Shown: positions 17,356 through 25,895 of the stretch, piece after piece
Position numbering within the stretch: the first letter of the stretch is position 1
Layout: every line of letters begins with the position of its first letter
Source of the DNA: Bacteroidota bacterium
Lineage (GTDB): Bacteria; Bacteroidota; Ignavibacteria; Kryptoniales; JAKASW01
Direction: 5' to 3'
DNA: 51,156 bases
Assembly (NCBI GenBank): GCA_021845665.1
Contig: JAJZVO010000030.1
Span: 1 to 51,156, forward strand
Program-made: the position numbers and the translations under genes
The notes under the pieces: model-generated
What the model was told of the DNA's origin: nothing
The model's input: only the letters and a program-made list of their open reading frames with translations
Databases searched by the model: none

Positions 17356-20355
17356 TTACTTCATAAAAACGAGTTTCTTCACAGAGTTGAAGCTACTCGA
17401 TCCATCTTGAGCGTGGGCTTCGATACGGCAGAAGTAGACACCGCTGCTGTATCTCTGCGCGTTCCACTGTACCACATAACTGCTCGGTGATTGGACACCA
17501 TTCACCAGAGTCGTCACGACTCGCCCGAGGACATCATAGATCGTAATGCTGACCTGGGAAGTCTTCGGTATGTCGTAACGTATAGTGGTCGACGGGTTGA
17601 ACGGATTCGGGTAATTCTGGCTCAAGCTGAACTCTTTGGGGACATTGCCCGGCGTGCCATTTACACCTGTGAGCACCGTCGGAAGATTCACTGGAGTACC
17701 CATAGTAACGTGCACGTTCGTGATCGCAAGGGATGTCGTCGGTGTCCCACCTTCCAAGGCGAAGTTGATGGAATTGAACGACTTCGTAGCGAGCGAACTA
17801 CGGTCGGTGGCAGATGCTCCCCACATATAGGAGCTGTCGCTGTTGACAAGTATGGCGCTGACGATCTGCGATCCGTCAGCCTGAGGAGCGACCGAAATTG
17901 CAAACGAGTACATGCCGGTATCGGCTACGGCATTCTTGGGTGCCTGCAGACGAGTGCTCAGCACGTAATTCTGATCTCCGTTAGTACTCAGCCAGGGCCT
18001 GTTCACTACACCGCCCATTGTTCCTTGCTGGGCAGTGGCTCCGATCCAGTTTGCCGATCCGGCATTGCCGCTCGGCGGGACAAACAAGTAACCGGAATTT
18101 CCGGCCTCGCTACCGGACCACATGTAACCGTTCGTCTTTGTGGAATCAAGCTTCCCAGGATCTATCGAGCTGTTGAATATTCCGAATTCGAACGACTGCG
18201 GCCTGGTGAAGCTTCCGCCGGTGAAGTCGAGGCTACCGGTGATCATCAGGGTCGAATCGACGCCGTTGATGGGCATCACCTTGCCAACAAACCCGCCGCG
18301 CACTGCGGCCCATTGCTGGTCGGGGATTGTGGAGTCGGCCGAGATCGTCGTGTTGCCGATGATTCCAGGCGTCAAAGCCCAACCGCCAGTCCTGCTGCCG
18401 TAGAAGCCCCAGTCACTCACGTAGTAATCCTGCCACGGAGCTCTCGGCACAGTTATGTCCGCACCAAGGCTGTCGACCACATTAAACAGTATCATTCCGG
18501 TCATGTTCGCACCGCCTTCCACACCGAAGCAGACGCCATTTAATGTATCAGACCTGGTTTGTGATGTCGTGTCGACCAGGCTGCCTCCGTACCAGTAGGG
18601 CGTTGGAGTTCCCTCCTCAATGAAGTAGAAGTTCACCAACTTTGTCCCGTTGGATTGCGGATGCACCGAGATAGCCCAATCGTAAGTTCCCTCTGCCATA
18701 TTGGCCCTTGCAGGTGCCTGTTGAATCATACCGCCGAATCCGACCGCACCGCCGTAGGTGCTGATCCAGCTTCCGCCCATAGTCACACCCTGCGAGGCGC
18801 CTGTACCGCTTGGGATATTCCCCGCGTAGGAAGTGCCGCTCTGAGGAGTGAACATATAGCCGTACGAGTTTTCGGCAAATCCGACCCATCGCACTGAATC
18901 CGTGCCCGCGTATGTAAGCGTCCCCGGCGTCAAATTGTTGAATACTCCGTATCGGAGACCGCTCCACACATCGGGACCTTCACCAATGAATGTCACTTTG
19001 CCGGAAACAATTACGGCTCCGTTCGCAGCAGCAGTAGCCACGAGCGGATGGTTGAACTCGCCGCGAACCGCTTCCCACGCCTTGACGCCGGAACCGTGCG
19101 AGTTGGAGCTATCGCCACTTACGGTAAGTTTCCACCCCGCCGCATTTCTAACGGGAGTTATACCCCACTTTGTTAACTTACTTGCGGTCGTTGTGCTCAA
19201 TCCCAGCTTGACTGAATCGACATACCAGACCGTCTGGCTCCCGGCACCCCCGATGCTCCCGGTCCCGGACTGATTCATGCCGAAAGCTAAATAGACAGTA
19301 TCGGTCATGCTGTAACTTCCCTTGATGGGGATATTGATGTTCTCCCATTTCGTAGAGCCGGTAGCGACGGCACGGTTGTAACTTCCGATGTTGTTGAGGG
19401 TATCTGCCTGATATTGGAATCCACCCGTCGGCATCTTCTTGAAGGCCTGGACATAGATCACCTTATATGCTACGTCTCCACTGGCGAAGTAGCCTTTGAA
19501 GTTGAACGTGTTATAGTCCGCCATCGTTTTACCCGAGGGGAGGATAGTCATGAGAACCGGTGCTGCATTATAATTCTTGACAGTGACTTGCAGGACATGG
19601 TTGCTTGCCGAAGGAGTGATGGTATCCTTGGCAACCACAGGTGCAAGGTCCGTCGATGACCATCCCTTGCGGGCCGTGGCAAATCCAATGCTATCGGCCT
19701 GGAAATCCCAAAGCTGGGTCGTGCTCAGCGATGGGTTGATGGCGTAGCCGGACATAACGACGTTGCCGAGGTAGAGATAACTCGTATCGCTCGTCGAGCT
19801 TGTTTTGGTCCACGGGTAAAATCTCATGTACAGCGTGTCTCCGGAATTCACGACCAGCTTCACTGGAACGGTCTTACTAGCCGCTGCGTTCACAGCCACC
19901 GTATCCAGTTCCACCAGTTTGGTTGAGTCGGAGAAGTCGCTCTTCATCGAATAGAAGATGCTTGCGTTCATCCCCGCCATCGCCTTGGACCCGATCATCA
20001 TCGAGATCGAATCAACATAGACACTGAAATTCGTTTTCGGAGTTACCGAGAATTGGACGTAACGTCCAATGTTGAGATCGGTTTCGACGGGCCACGATCC
20101 TGTTCCCGACGTGCCGCTTGTGGCTGCATTTGGCCGCAGCTTCTGGACTTTGTTCGTGGTCCCGGCTGCCGGCACTCCATACGACGAATCCAAACCTGCC
20201 TTGGACTCCGGCCATGCAGTCAGGCTTCCGGTTACGGTGACACTCGAATCACCTTTGAGAGGCCATGTTGCGGTAGCGGCCTGGCCGAAAGAAAAACCGG
20301 CAGTGACCAGTACCAAAGCAGCGGCGCCTAAAACTAAACTAAAAAACGCTTTCAT
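17356..20355 (-). CDS. Large secreted protein of unknown function with tandem duplicated domain and T9SS tail
   Basis: 999 aa; start preceded by TTAGGAGG. Signal peptide ends near residue 25 (AGFSFGQ). I do not recognise the body as a named family. Residues about 27-210 look like an all-beta domain (GRYVQFSVTPKTNFSVYVDSI). Residues 220-385 resemble a galactose-binding or CBM jelly roll (TKWENINIPIKG, WYVDSVKLG). Two related units follow: A (about 394-635) and B (about 645-890). Matching pairs are WEAVRGEF/WAAVRGGF, LRYGVFN/FEFGIFN, YGYMFTPQSG/SGYLFVPPSG, YDWAISVHPQSNG/YSFAISVAPQADG and FGVEGG/FALEGG. The last 85 residues are a T9SS tail (NYPNPFNPSTTI ... VKKLVFMK). No catalytic motif is evident. 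Its position after the receptor and beta-helix genes suggests a surface glycan-binding role (inference). Confidence 0.75.
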   Translation of the reverse strand: MKAFFSLVLGAAALVLVTAGFSFGQAATATWPLKGDSSVTVTGSLTAWPESKAGLDSSYGVPAAGTTNKVQKLRPNAATSGTSGTGSWPVETDLNIGRYVQFSVTPKTNFSVYVDSISMMIGSKAMAGMNASIFYSMKSDFSDSTKLVELDTVAVNAAASKTVPVKLVVNSGDTLYMRFYPWTKTSSTSDTSYLYLGNVVMSGYAINPSLSTTQLWDFQADSIGFATARKGWSSTDLAPVVAKDTITPSASNHVLQVTVKNYNAAPVLMTILPSGKTMADYNTFNFKGYFASGDVAYKVIYVQAFKKMPTGGFQYQADTLNNIGSYNRAVATGSTKWENINIPIKGSYSMTDTVYLAFGMNQSGTGSIGGAGSQTVWYVDSVKLGLSTTTASKLTKWGITPVRNAAGWKLTVSGDSSNSHGSGVKAWEAVRGEFNHPLVATAAANGAVIVSGKVTFIGEGPDVWSGLRYGVFNNLTPGTLTYAGTDSVRWVGFAENSYGYMFTPQSGTSYAGNIPSGTGASQGVTMGGSWISTYGGAVGFGGMIQQAPARANMAEGTYDWAISVHPQSNGTKLVNFYFIEEGTPTPYWYGGSLVDTTSQTRSDTLNGVCFGVEGGANMTGMILFNVVDSLGADITVPRAPWQDYYVSDWGFYGSRTGGWALTPGIIGNTTISADSTIPDQQWAAVRGGFVGKVMPINGVDSTLMITGSLDFTGGSFTRPQSFEFGIFNSSIDPGKLDSTKTNGYMWSGSEAGNSGYLFVPPSGNAGSANWIGATAQQGTMGGVVNRPWLSTNGDQNYVLSTRLQAPKNAVADTGMYSFAISVAPQADGSQIVSAILVNSDSSYMWGASATDRSSLATKSFNSINFALEGGTPTTSLAITNVHVTMGTPVNLPTVLTGVNGTPGNVPKEFSLSQNYPNPFNPSTTIRYDIPKTSQVSITIYDVLGRVVTTLVNGVQSPSSYVVQWNAQRYSSGVYFCRIEAHAQDGSSSFNSVKKLVFMK

Positions 20356-20531
20356 TATTCCTCCTAAGTGTTTTTGTTATCGGAGTAGAAGATTATCGAT
20401 AGAAGACCTTTTCTCCCCGCGGTACGTAACCTATTTCGCAGGGAAAAGACTTCCAGATTACTTCGATACCTGTACTCAAAACGAAACTCAATTCGAACTC
20501 GACCACCTCCTTTGTTGCCGCGGAAAAGGTC

Positions 20532-20579
20532 CTTCCTTCCCGGATGCCGGCCGACCAGGACTCAGCCCCGGGAAGGAGG
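20532..20579 (-). terminator. Intercistronic hairpin after the first beta-helix gene
   Basis: CCTTCCCGG (20535-20543) pairs perfectly with CCGGGAAGG (20568-20576); flanking T-A, wobble and C-G pairs extend it to about 12 bp, with a 24-base loop. It lies 16 bp past the stop at 20595 and before the 999-aa gene. The second beta-helix gene also has a hairpin directly after it. No T-tract follows, so attenuation or processing is as likely as termination. Confidence 0.45.
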
Positions 20580-20594
20580 AACTTGTGAGAACTG

Positions 20595-22346
20595 TTATTT
20601 CATCAGAACCAACTTCTTCGTGATGGAGAGATTCCCTGCTTGCAGACGGTAGAAGTAGACGCCGCTGGCAAGCCTGCCGCCATTGAAGGTCACGGTATAG
20701 TTCCCGGGAATTTGTTGACCCGCGAACAAGGTAGCGACCTCCTCGCCCAGTACGTTGAACACCTTAAGCGTCACATAGCCCTTCGCCATAATGGAATAGT
20801 CAATCTGTGTAGTTGGGTTAAACGGATTCGGGTAGTTCTGCGCCAGTTCGAACTTCACGGGGAGAGGGCCAGGCCTTCCTTTCACGGCGAGGATTCTGCC
20901 GTTCGCGAGCCAGGTAGAGAGGCTGTCGTTTTCTGCTGTGGCCTGAGAACTCCACGATGTGTATTGAGTTGACCACCATCGGTACAGATCTCCCAGCGGA
21001 AACCCACCCATCGCAAAAGTCTTCAGCGTCGAATTCTGGTAAGCAAGATTCTCCTCCATAGGCCACACGGCATTGATGTCGTTCATCGGTTTCCACGCCC
21101 AGTTTGTGTCCGTGTTGTCATCCCATTTTTTGTTCATGAATATCTTTAACACCGCCGTGTCGGTGGGTGGATTAATGAAAAGGGGATTATTTGTCGTATC
21201 GAAACTAAACGCGGTCATGTAAGGAAACAGCTTCTTCCCGTCCGCACCCAACGAATCCAGAAAATACCACGATCGCGCGTTCATGAAAGGCTGCGGAACC
21301 GGTATCAGATCATCTTCCCTGTTTTGATGGCGGGTTTGACTGTATGGACAGTTCTTCATCCAATCGACAAGCCATGGATCAAGGCTGTAACTGCAGTGGG
21401 CAAACAGAACATGACGCTGCTGGTCCGTGAAAGGCACGCTAAATCCGAAATTATCGACGCTGTCTATGGCAAAAATGGCCCCATTCCCGCCTGCGGTATC
21501 CTGTGATGGTATGCTGCCGAACATCCAGGTGTTCTGAAAAACCGAATTCGTCACGATCAGATTATGCCACCAGCTTGATTCCAGCGGGAACATTATGATG
21601 TTCGAAAAAGTGCAGTGGTTGAACTTGACGTAATCCGCATATTCTCCGCCTTCTTGCATGAGGACATAGCCCATGTTCGCAAACGTGCAGTTCTCGAACG
21701 AAACGCTGTCTATGTGCCAGCCGGTAGAATTGTATGGGTAAGAGACCGCCCTGCCGTAATAGCGTAGATGACGATCAATGCAATTCTTCCAGTAACTATT
21801 CTTGAAATTTGCCACGAGATTCTTGCACGCAACGGTAACCGTACCGCCGGCATCCGTGGGACAATTGCAGTAGTCGAGGATGACTCCATCAAGTGTTATG
21901 TGTTCGTGCCCGTCCACTGTTGCAGTATCCTGCTGCATTCCGATGACGGTCTGCACCTGATTCCCGCTCGCATCGGCGAACATAAGCCAGACGTTCTTGA
22001 GGGTCACATCACCGAATGCGTTGATAAGGTAAGTGCGGTCCGGATTGCCCTGGGTGGTCCATACTATCTGAGGTGGCGCGGCGGTAGACGTCGGTTCCGG
22101 CGCTACGATCGTGAGCTGCTTGCCGGCCGGAACTTGTATAGAGCTTGTCAGGACATAGTAACCGCCGGCCTCCAGTTGAAAGACCGTGCTGGAGAGACTA
22201 CCCGCGTCAATCGCCGCCTGCACGGCTGTATTCAGATTTCCTTCCTGAGGAGGGTTGTCGCTTGCGACATTTACAATCGTCTGTGCAAACAGCGATGCGG
22301 GAAACATCACTGCCGCAAAGACCAAAGACCGAACAAATCGTTTCAT
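20595..22346 (-). CDS. T9SS-exported beta-helix protein paired with a TonB receptor (paralogue 1)
   Basis: 583 aa; start preceded by AGGAGAAG. Signal peptide 1-22 (ASLFAQ). The body is a right-handed beta-helix: LTIVAPEP, VTLKNVWLMFAD, ITLDGVILDYCN, SVSFENCTFANMGYVLMQ, VKFNHCTFSNI and IVTNSVFQNTW follow one another as coils. Before the tail is WPMEENLAYQ ... LKTFAMGGFPLGDLYRWW, a motif also found in the paralogue at 44967-46739 (GGFPVGDLNWF). It resembles the end of DUF4957/DUF5123-type beta-helix proteins of Bacteroidota glycan loci. T9SS tail: NYPNPFNPTTQI, FNVLGEEVATLF, ITKKLVLMK. No lyase catalytic pattern is clear. It follows the receptor gene by 125 bp. I infer a surface glycan-binding or delivery partner of that receptor. 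Confidence 0.8.
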   Translation of the reverse strand: MKRFVRSLVFAAVMFPASLFAQTIVNVASDNPPQEGNLNTAVQAAIDAGSLSSTVFQLEAGGYYVLTSSIQVPAGKQLTIVAPEPTSTAAPPQIVWTTQGNPDRTYLINAFGDVTLKNVWLMFADASGNQVQTVIGMQQDTATVDGHEHITLDGVILDYCNCPTDAGGTVTVACKNLVANFKNSYWKNCIDRHLRYYGRAVSYPYNSTGWHIDSVSFENCTFANMGYVLMQEGGEYADYVKFNHCTFSNIIMFPLESSWWHNLIVTNSVFQNTWMFGSIPSQDTAGGNGAIFAIDSVDNFGFSVPFTDQQRHVLFAHCSYSLDPWLVDWMKNCPYSQTRHQNREDDLIPVPQPFMNARSWYFLDSLGADGKKLFPYMTAFSFDTTNNPLFINPPTDTAVLKIFMNKKWDDNTDTNWAWKPMNDINAVWPMEENLAYQNSTLKTFAMGGFPLGDLYRWWSTQYTSWSSQATAENDSLSTWLANGRILAVKGRPGPLPVKFELAQNYPNPFNPTTQIDYSIMAKGYVTLKVFNVLGEEVATLFAGQQIPGNYTVTFNGGRLASGVYFYRLQAGNLSITKKLVLMK

Positions 22347-22471
22347 TTGACTTCTCCTTATATTTGTTTAAAGCTGCATAAAGCCAATGATGATTAAGTA
22401 AGAGGAGTATGATTACTCCAATTGTGTGTGGAGCTTTCCACTTTTTCGCCGACCTTTCATCCCTGGCATTT

Positions 22472-25400
22472 CTAAAGAGTTACTCTCAAGCCGACGTTTG
22501 CCGTGAAGCCGTAATACTGTTCATTTGTAAATCCACCGATCGATTGCTGAGCGGAAATATTGGTCTCACTATTCAGGTTGTTCGCATCAAGGTAAAGCTG
22601 TAGTCCAGACCACGGCAGCATCTGCCTGGCAGAAACGTCTATGCGGAAATAGTCCTTGGTGAAGCCGTCCTGTTCAGGGAAGTTTCCGATGGAGCTGACT
22701 GAATTTCCCTGGAAGACGAACGAGACACGTGCGGAGAATCCCCTGAAATCATAACCTATGTAAGCGTTCATTATGTCGTTCGGCTGGTAAATCAGGCGAC
22801 CGCTACGCGTACTGTCTATCAGTCTGAAACTCTGGTTTGGCGGTCTGCCGTAAGTGATGAGGTCCATCATCGGATATTGAGTGCTGGACCAGATGTGGGT
22901 GTAATTGGCACCAAGTAGCACACCGTTAAGAGGGAACGGTAAATACCATAGTCTTGTCTGAAAATCGGCCTCTATTCCCCTGACGTAAGCTAGATAGCGA
23001 TTGTTCACATACGTATACAGTGTGGTGCCTGGGTTTGGAGGGCTTCCGAGACCCGCAAACGTACCCACCGAATCAAGACCCGAGGGTATGATATGGCTGG
23101 CATCAGGGCTGTAGAGACGGTAAGAGGTGCTGTACGAGAAGTTCTTTATCTCCTTGTAAAAACCGCCGACCGACAGCAGTCCCAGTTCGTTGCTGTAGAA
23201 CGTCAGGAGCAGATCATGGTTATACGCCTGAGCAGGCTTCAGATTCGGATTACCCGACCACACCGGGCCGCCGCCGTAGCCTATGTTGTAGTGCGGGGAT
23301 AGTTGCGAGTAATCGGGTCTTGCGAGCGTCTGAGTATAAGAATAACGAATATCGCTCCAGCTGTTGATATCGAACTTTGCCTGAACCATCGGAAGCCAGA
23401 ACTTGCTGCCCGGATGAACTGTTACCACCTGTACATACGCGGGCTGCGTTGCGGGGCTGCGGCTATCGCGCAAGTTGTAAGCTGTGAAGGAAGATGTGAC
23501 CTCTTCGTATCGAATGCCTCCGACTATCATCAAGTTTGTTCCGAGGTCGAGCTCCGACATCGCGTAGCCGGCAGAGTAATTTTCGAGATAGACATAGTTG
23601 TTGGGAAGCTGCTGGAACAGGCCGTCGGTCCATCCACCGGCATTGGTCGCTCCGCCGGTTTCGTAGGCATAAAACGAGCTGAGAGACGGCACTCTCTGAA
23701 CGTAATTCGTAATAGCATTCAGCGTCGTGGGATCTGCAGCCCAGTACATCCGCCCGAATGTATTATCAAGGAAACTGTTATAAAGGCTTGGATCACTCGC
23801 CGTAAACTGGCCGGCGGGCAACTTTCCTCCTGCGAGCGAGTCGTAGTGAACGGATCTGCCGAAGGGTTGGGCAAGTATCGAATCCATCATGTCCCGCTGG
23901 ATCGGAGAGCCTCTGTCTATGTTCGTGTACGGAGTATGTTGATTGTTGGTATGGTTGTTGCGTCGGTACTGGCCGCCGAACTTGAAGAAACCTGAGACTG
24001 TAGCTCCGACATTCAAGGGAATCTTGAAGTCCCCCTTCACCAGTCTGTCGTACTCTTTGTAATCTGAGCTGAGCAAACTGATCGAAGTTAAATAGGTCTG
24101 ATCCGCACCAATGTAGCTGACGTTTGCCGCTAGACTGTCGGGAACCTTATTGATGTTCTTCGTCGGATCGGTGACCACCCCACCCGTCTGCCGGAACTGA
24201 TAATATGGAGAGGATGGGAGTGAATTGGTCGAATAGGTTAAAGCTGCAGTTACTTCCGCAGACATGAAACCGAAGTCGTTTCTGAAATCTATGGAATTGA
24301 CGCCGACATTATTGGTCGTGTTCCCGTTTCTGTATGTGAAATCGATTCTATTTCCCTGGTAATTCAGCCCGACATTATAATCCCGGTACTCAGAAATCAA
24401 CTGGCTGAACATGTTCGTCGATGTAATACTTCCGTTAGGCAGTCTGTAGTCAAGAATCACGTTCCCGCCGTACCGCTTTCTGGTTTCCAAGTGACGGTTG
24501 AGTGTCACGGTATTCACCTGAACGGGCCTGTACCCTGTCAGCGGGTCGATAATGGAAGAGTAGGTTGAATACGCGGCATTCATGATGTCGGCACTGCGAT
24601 CATACTGCTCGACGTTCCCGAGTACATACATGCCAAGATTATCATTGAAGATTCTATCGCTGACAGAAGCCACGGCTCTGTAATTTCCGTAGGTATTGCT
24701 TTTCTCGGTATAGCCGGATTGCCAGAGGGCATCTCCATGAAGTCCCGACGGCGCTTCCCTGAGTTGCATATTTACATAGCCGCCGATTGCGTTCGCTTCC
24801 ATATCGGGCGTGAGGGTCTTGTAGACCTCTATCGATTTAATCATGTATGGAGTTACCATGGTGAGGTTTACGCTTCGGTCATTGCTGATCGCCCCGGCGG
24901 TACCTCCCTGAGAAGCAGCACCGATCGTCGTGCTCCCAGTGGACGCGAGCGTAATTCCATCGACCGCGACCTCATTGTACTGAGGTGCCAACCCGCGGAT
25001 GACAACTTTATCGGCTTCACCGGAGCTTTGGAGGGTAGATACGCCAGGAAGGCGGCTTATTGCCTGCGCGGCGTTGAAATCAGGAAGCTCCTGGATCTTC
25101 GCCGACGAGACCACGCTCACAATCTTGTTGGAAGTCAGCTGCTGGTTGATCGCCTGAATCTGTCCCTGCGCCTGAGCTGTGACTACCACCGCCTTGCCTT
25201 GCAGCGCAGTCGCTTCCAGGTAGAAATCCTTTTCCAAGGTTACTCCATCCGGGACGTTGACATCTTCACTTGCCGATTTATAACCGACGTAAGTGACGAC
25301 AATCGTCTGGCGACCGCTCGGCGCGTTATAAATTGTATACGACCCGTTCAGATCGGTAGATGCCCCAACGCTCGTTCCCTTCACCAAAACCGTCGCCCCC

Positions 25401-25579
25401 GGAAGGATATCTTTCGTGTCCAGGTCGAACACCCTTCCTTTAACGGTCGCAGTTGCAAATCCCGACTGCGCCATGAGAAGGATCGCTGCCCCGCTCATAA
25501 AAAGCCCCATCAGTCTCCTGTGAGTGCCTTTCCGCAGCGATCGTGTTCTTGTTGAGATGAAATTGTTTACCCTTTTCAC
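22472..25579 (-). CDS. TonB-dependent outer-membrane receptor with carboxypeptidase-like regulatory domain (1)
   Basis: 1035 aa from the GTG at 25579, which follows GGAGGCATTGAC; an upstream open extension lacks a start site and runs through hairpins. A signal segment (FMSGAAILLMAQSGFA) is followed by a CarboxypepD_reg-like domain (VKGRVFDLDTKDILPGATV, VVTYVGYKS). The plug comes next (IQELPDFNAAQAISRLPGVS, DKVVIRGLAPQYNEVAVDG, MEANAIGGYVNMQL), then a long beta-barrel ending in an aromatic-rich strand (YGFTANVGLRVTL). The linker AQAQGQIQAINQQL is shared with the second receptor. The plug style is closer to the TonB-Xanth-Caul type than to SusC. The expected substrate is a xylan-derived oligosaccharide. 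No SusD gene follows; the next gene is the beta-helix protein. Confidence 0.9.
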   Translation of the reverse strand: MKRVNNFISTRTRSLRKGTHRRLMGLFMSGAAILLMAQSGFATATVKGRVFDLDTKDILPGATVLVKGTSVGASTDLNGSYTIYNAPSGRQTIVVTYVGYKSASEDVNVPDGVTLEKDFYLEATALQGKAVVVTAQAQGQIQAINQQLTSNKIVSVVSSAKIQELPDFNAAQAISRLPGVSTLQSSGEADKVVIRGLAPQYNEVAVDGITLASTGSTTIGAASQGGTAGAISNDRSVNLTMVTPYMIKSIEVYKTLTPDMEANAIGGYVNMQLREAPSGLHGDALWQSGYTEKSNTYGNYRAVASVSDRIFNDNLGMYVLGNVEQYDRSADIMNAAYSTYSSIIDPLTGYRPVQVNTVTLNRHLETRKRYGGNVILDYRLPNGSITSTNMFSQLISEYRDYNVGLNYQGNRIDFTYRNGNTTNNVGVNSIDFRNDFGFMSAEVTAALTYSTNSLPSSPYYQFRQTGGVVTDPTKNINKVPDSLAANVSYIGADQTYLTSISLLSSDYKEYDRLVKGDFKIPLNVGATVSGFFKFGGQYRRNNHTNNQHTPYTNIDRGSPIQRDMMDSILAQPFGRSVHYDSLAGGKLPAGQFTASDPSLYNSFLDNTFGRMYWAADPTTLNAITNYVQRVPSLSSFYAYETGGATNAGGWTDGLFQQLPNNYVYLENYSAGYAMSELDLGTNLMIVGGIRYEEVTSSFTAYNLRDSRSPATQPAYVQVVTVHPGSKFWLPMVQAKFDINSWSDIRYSYTQTLARPDYSQLSPHYNIGYGGGPVWSGNPNLKPAQAYNHDLLLTFYSNELGLLSVGGFYKEIKNFSYSTSYRLYSPDASHIIPSGLDSVGTFAGLGSPPNPGTTLYTYVNNRYLAYVRGIEADFQTRLWYLPFPLNGVLLGANYTHIWSSTQYPMMDLITYGRPPNQSFRLIDSTRSGRLIYQPNDIMNAYIGYDFRGFSARVSFVFQGNSVSSIGNFPEQDGFTKDYFRIDVSARQMLPWSGLQLYLDANNLNSETNISAQQSIGGFTNEQYYGFTANVGLRVTL

Positions 25580-25895
25580 GTCAATGCCTCCTTGATTTAT
25601 TCCGGCAGCCCCACAGTACGCGACTCCAAAATGTCGAAGCGGGTTCGGGCCGTCGATTTCTCTTTTGAGATAGCTGGATTTAACCCCGCGAAGAATGAAG
25701 CCGATTATGCGGCTGAACCGTTTCGCTATCGTCGAGTGAAAGAGACCCGGTCTCCCCGGGTCGATGTCTTTGTAGAAATACCCGGAGTTGCGAGAGCCGC
25801 CCCTTTTAGGCGGCGAAGTACCATCCCGCCCTGCCAAGGAAGGCGCGGGCGGGATCGACCTCAAGGAGAAACAAATGAATCGTGCTTCCATACTC
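25580..25895 (-). other. Hairpin-rich leader region of the first TonB receptor
   Basis: About 316 bp between the truncated symporter and the receptor start. It holds three successive stems: ATCCCGCCCTGCC with its GGGCGGGAT partner (25823-25855), GCCGCC/GGCGGC (25796-25814) and a perfect GACCCGG/CCGGGTC (25744-25762). A weaker operator match, CTGAACCGTTTCGC, is at 25713-25726. No -35/-10 pair of consensus quality is visible. The structured RNA could modulate receptor expression. Confidence 0.4.
25823..25875. repeat. Copy 1 of a 53-nt palindrome-containing repeat
   Basis: A 33-nt palindrome (TCCCGCCCTGCC ... GCGGGCGGGA), seven variable bases, then AAGGAGAAACAAA. The second copy at 50138-50190 has the same 33 + 7 + 13 layout, with AAGGAGAAGCAAA. 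On the minus strand the 13-mer reads like the end of a T9SS tail gene (TTTGTTTCTCCTT encodes LFLL/CFSL-like ends) followed by a terminator-like stem. Confidence 0.6.

Noticed and set aside
17491-18543. 350-codon plus-strand open frame opposite the 999-aa gene
   Set aside because: No start site or domain; the minus-strand frame has a signal peptide, repeats and a T9SS tail, so this is an antisense shadow.
22347-22471. Missing SusD gene between receptor and beta-helix gene
   Set aside because: Only 125 bp, with no coding capacity; no SusD-like lipoprotein anywhere in the window.
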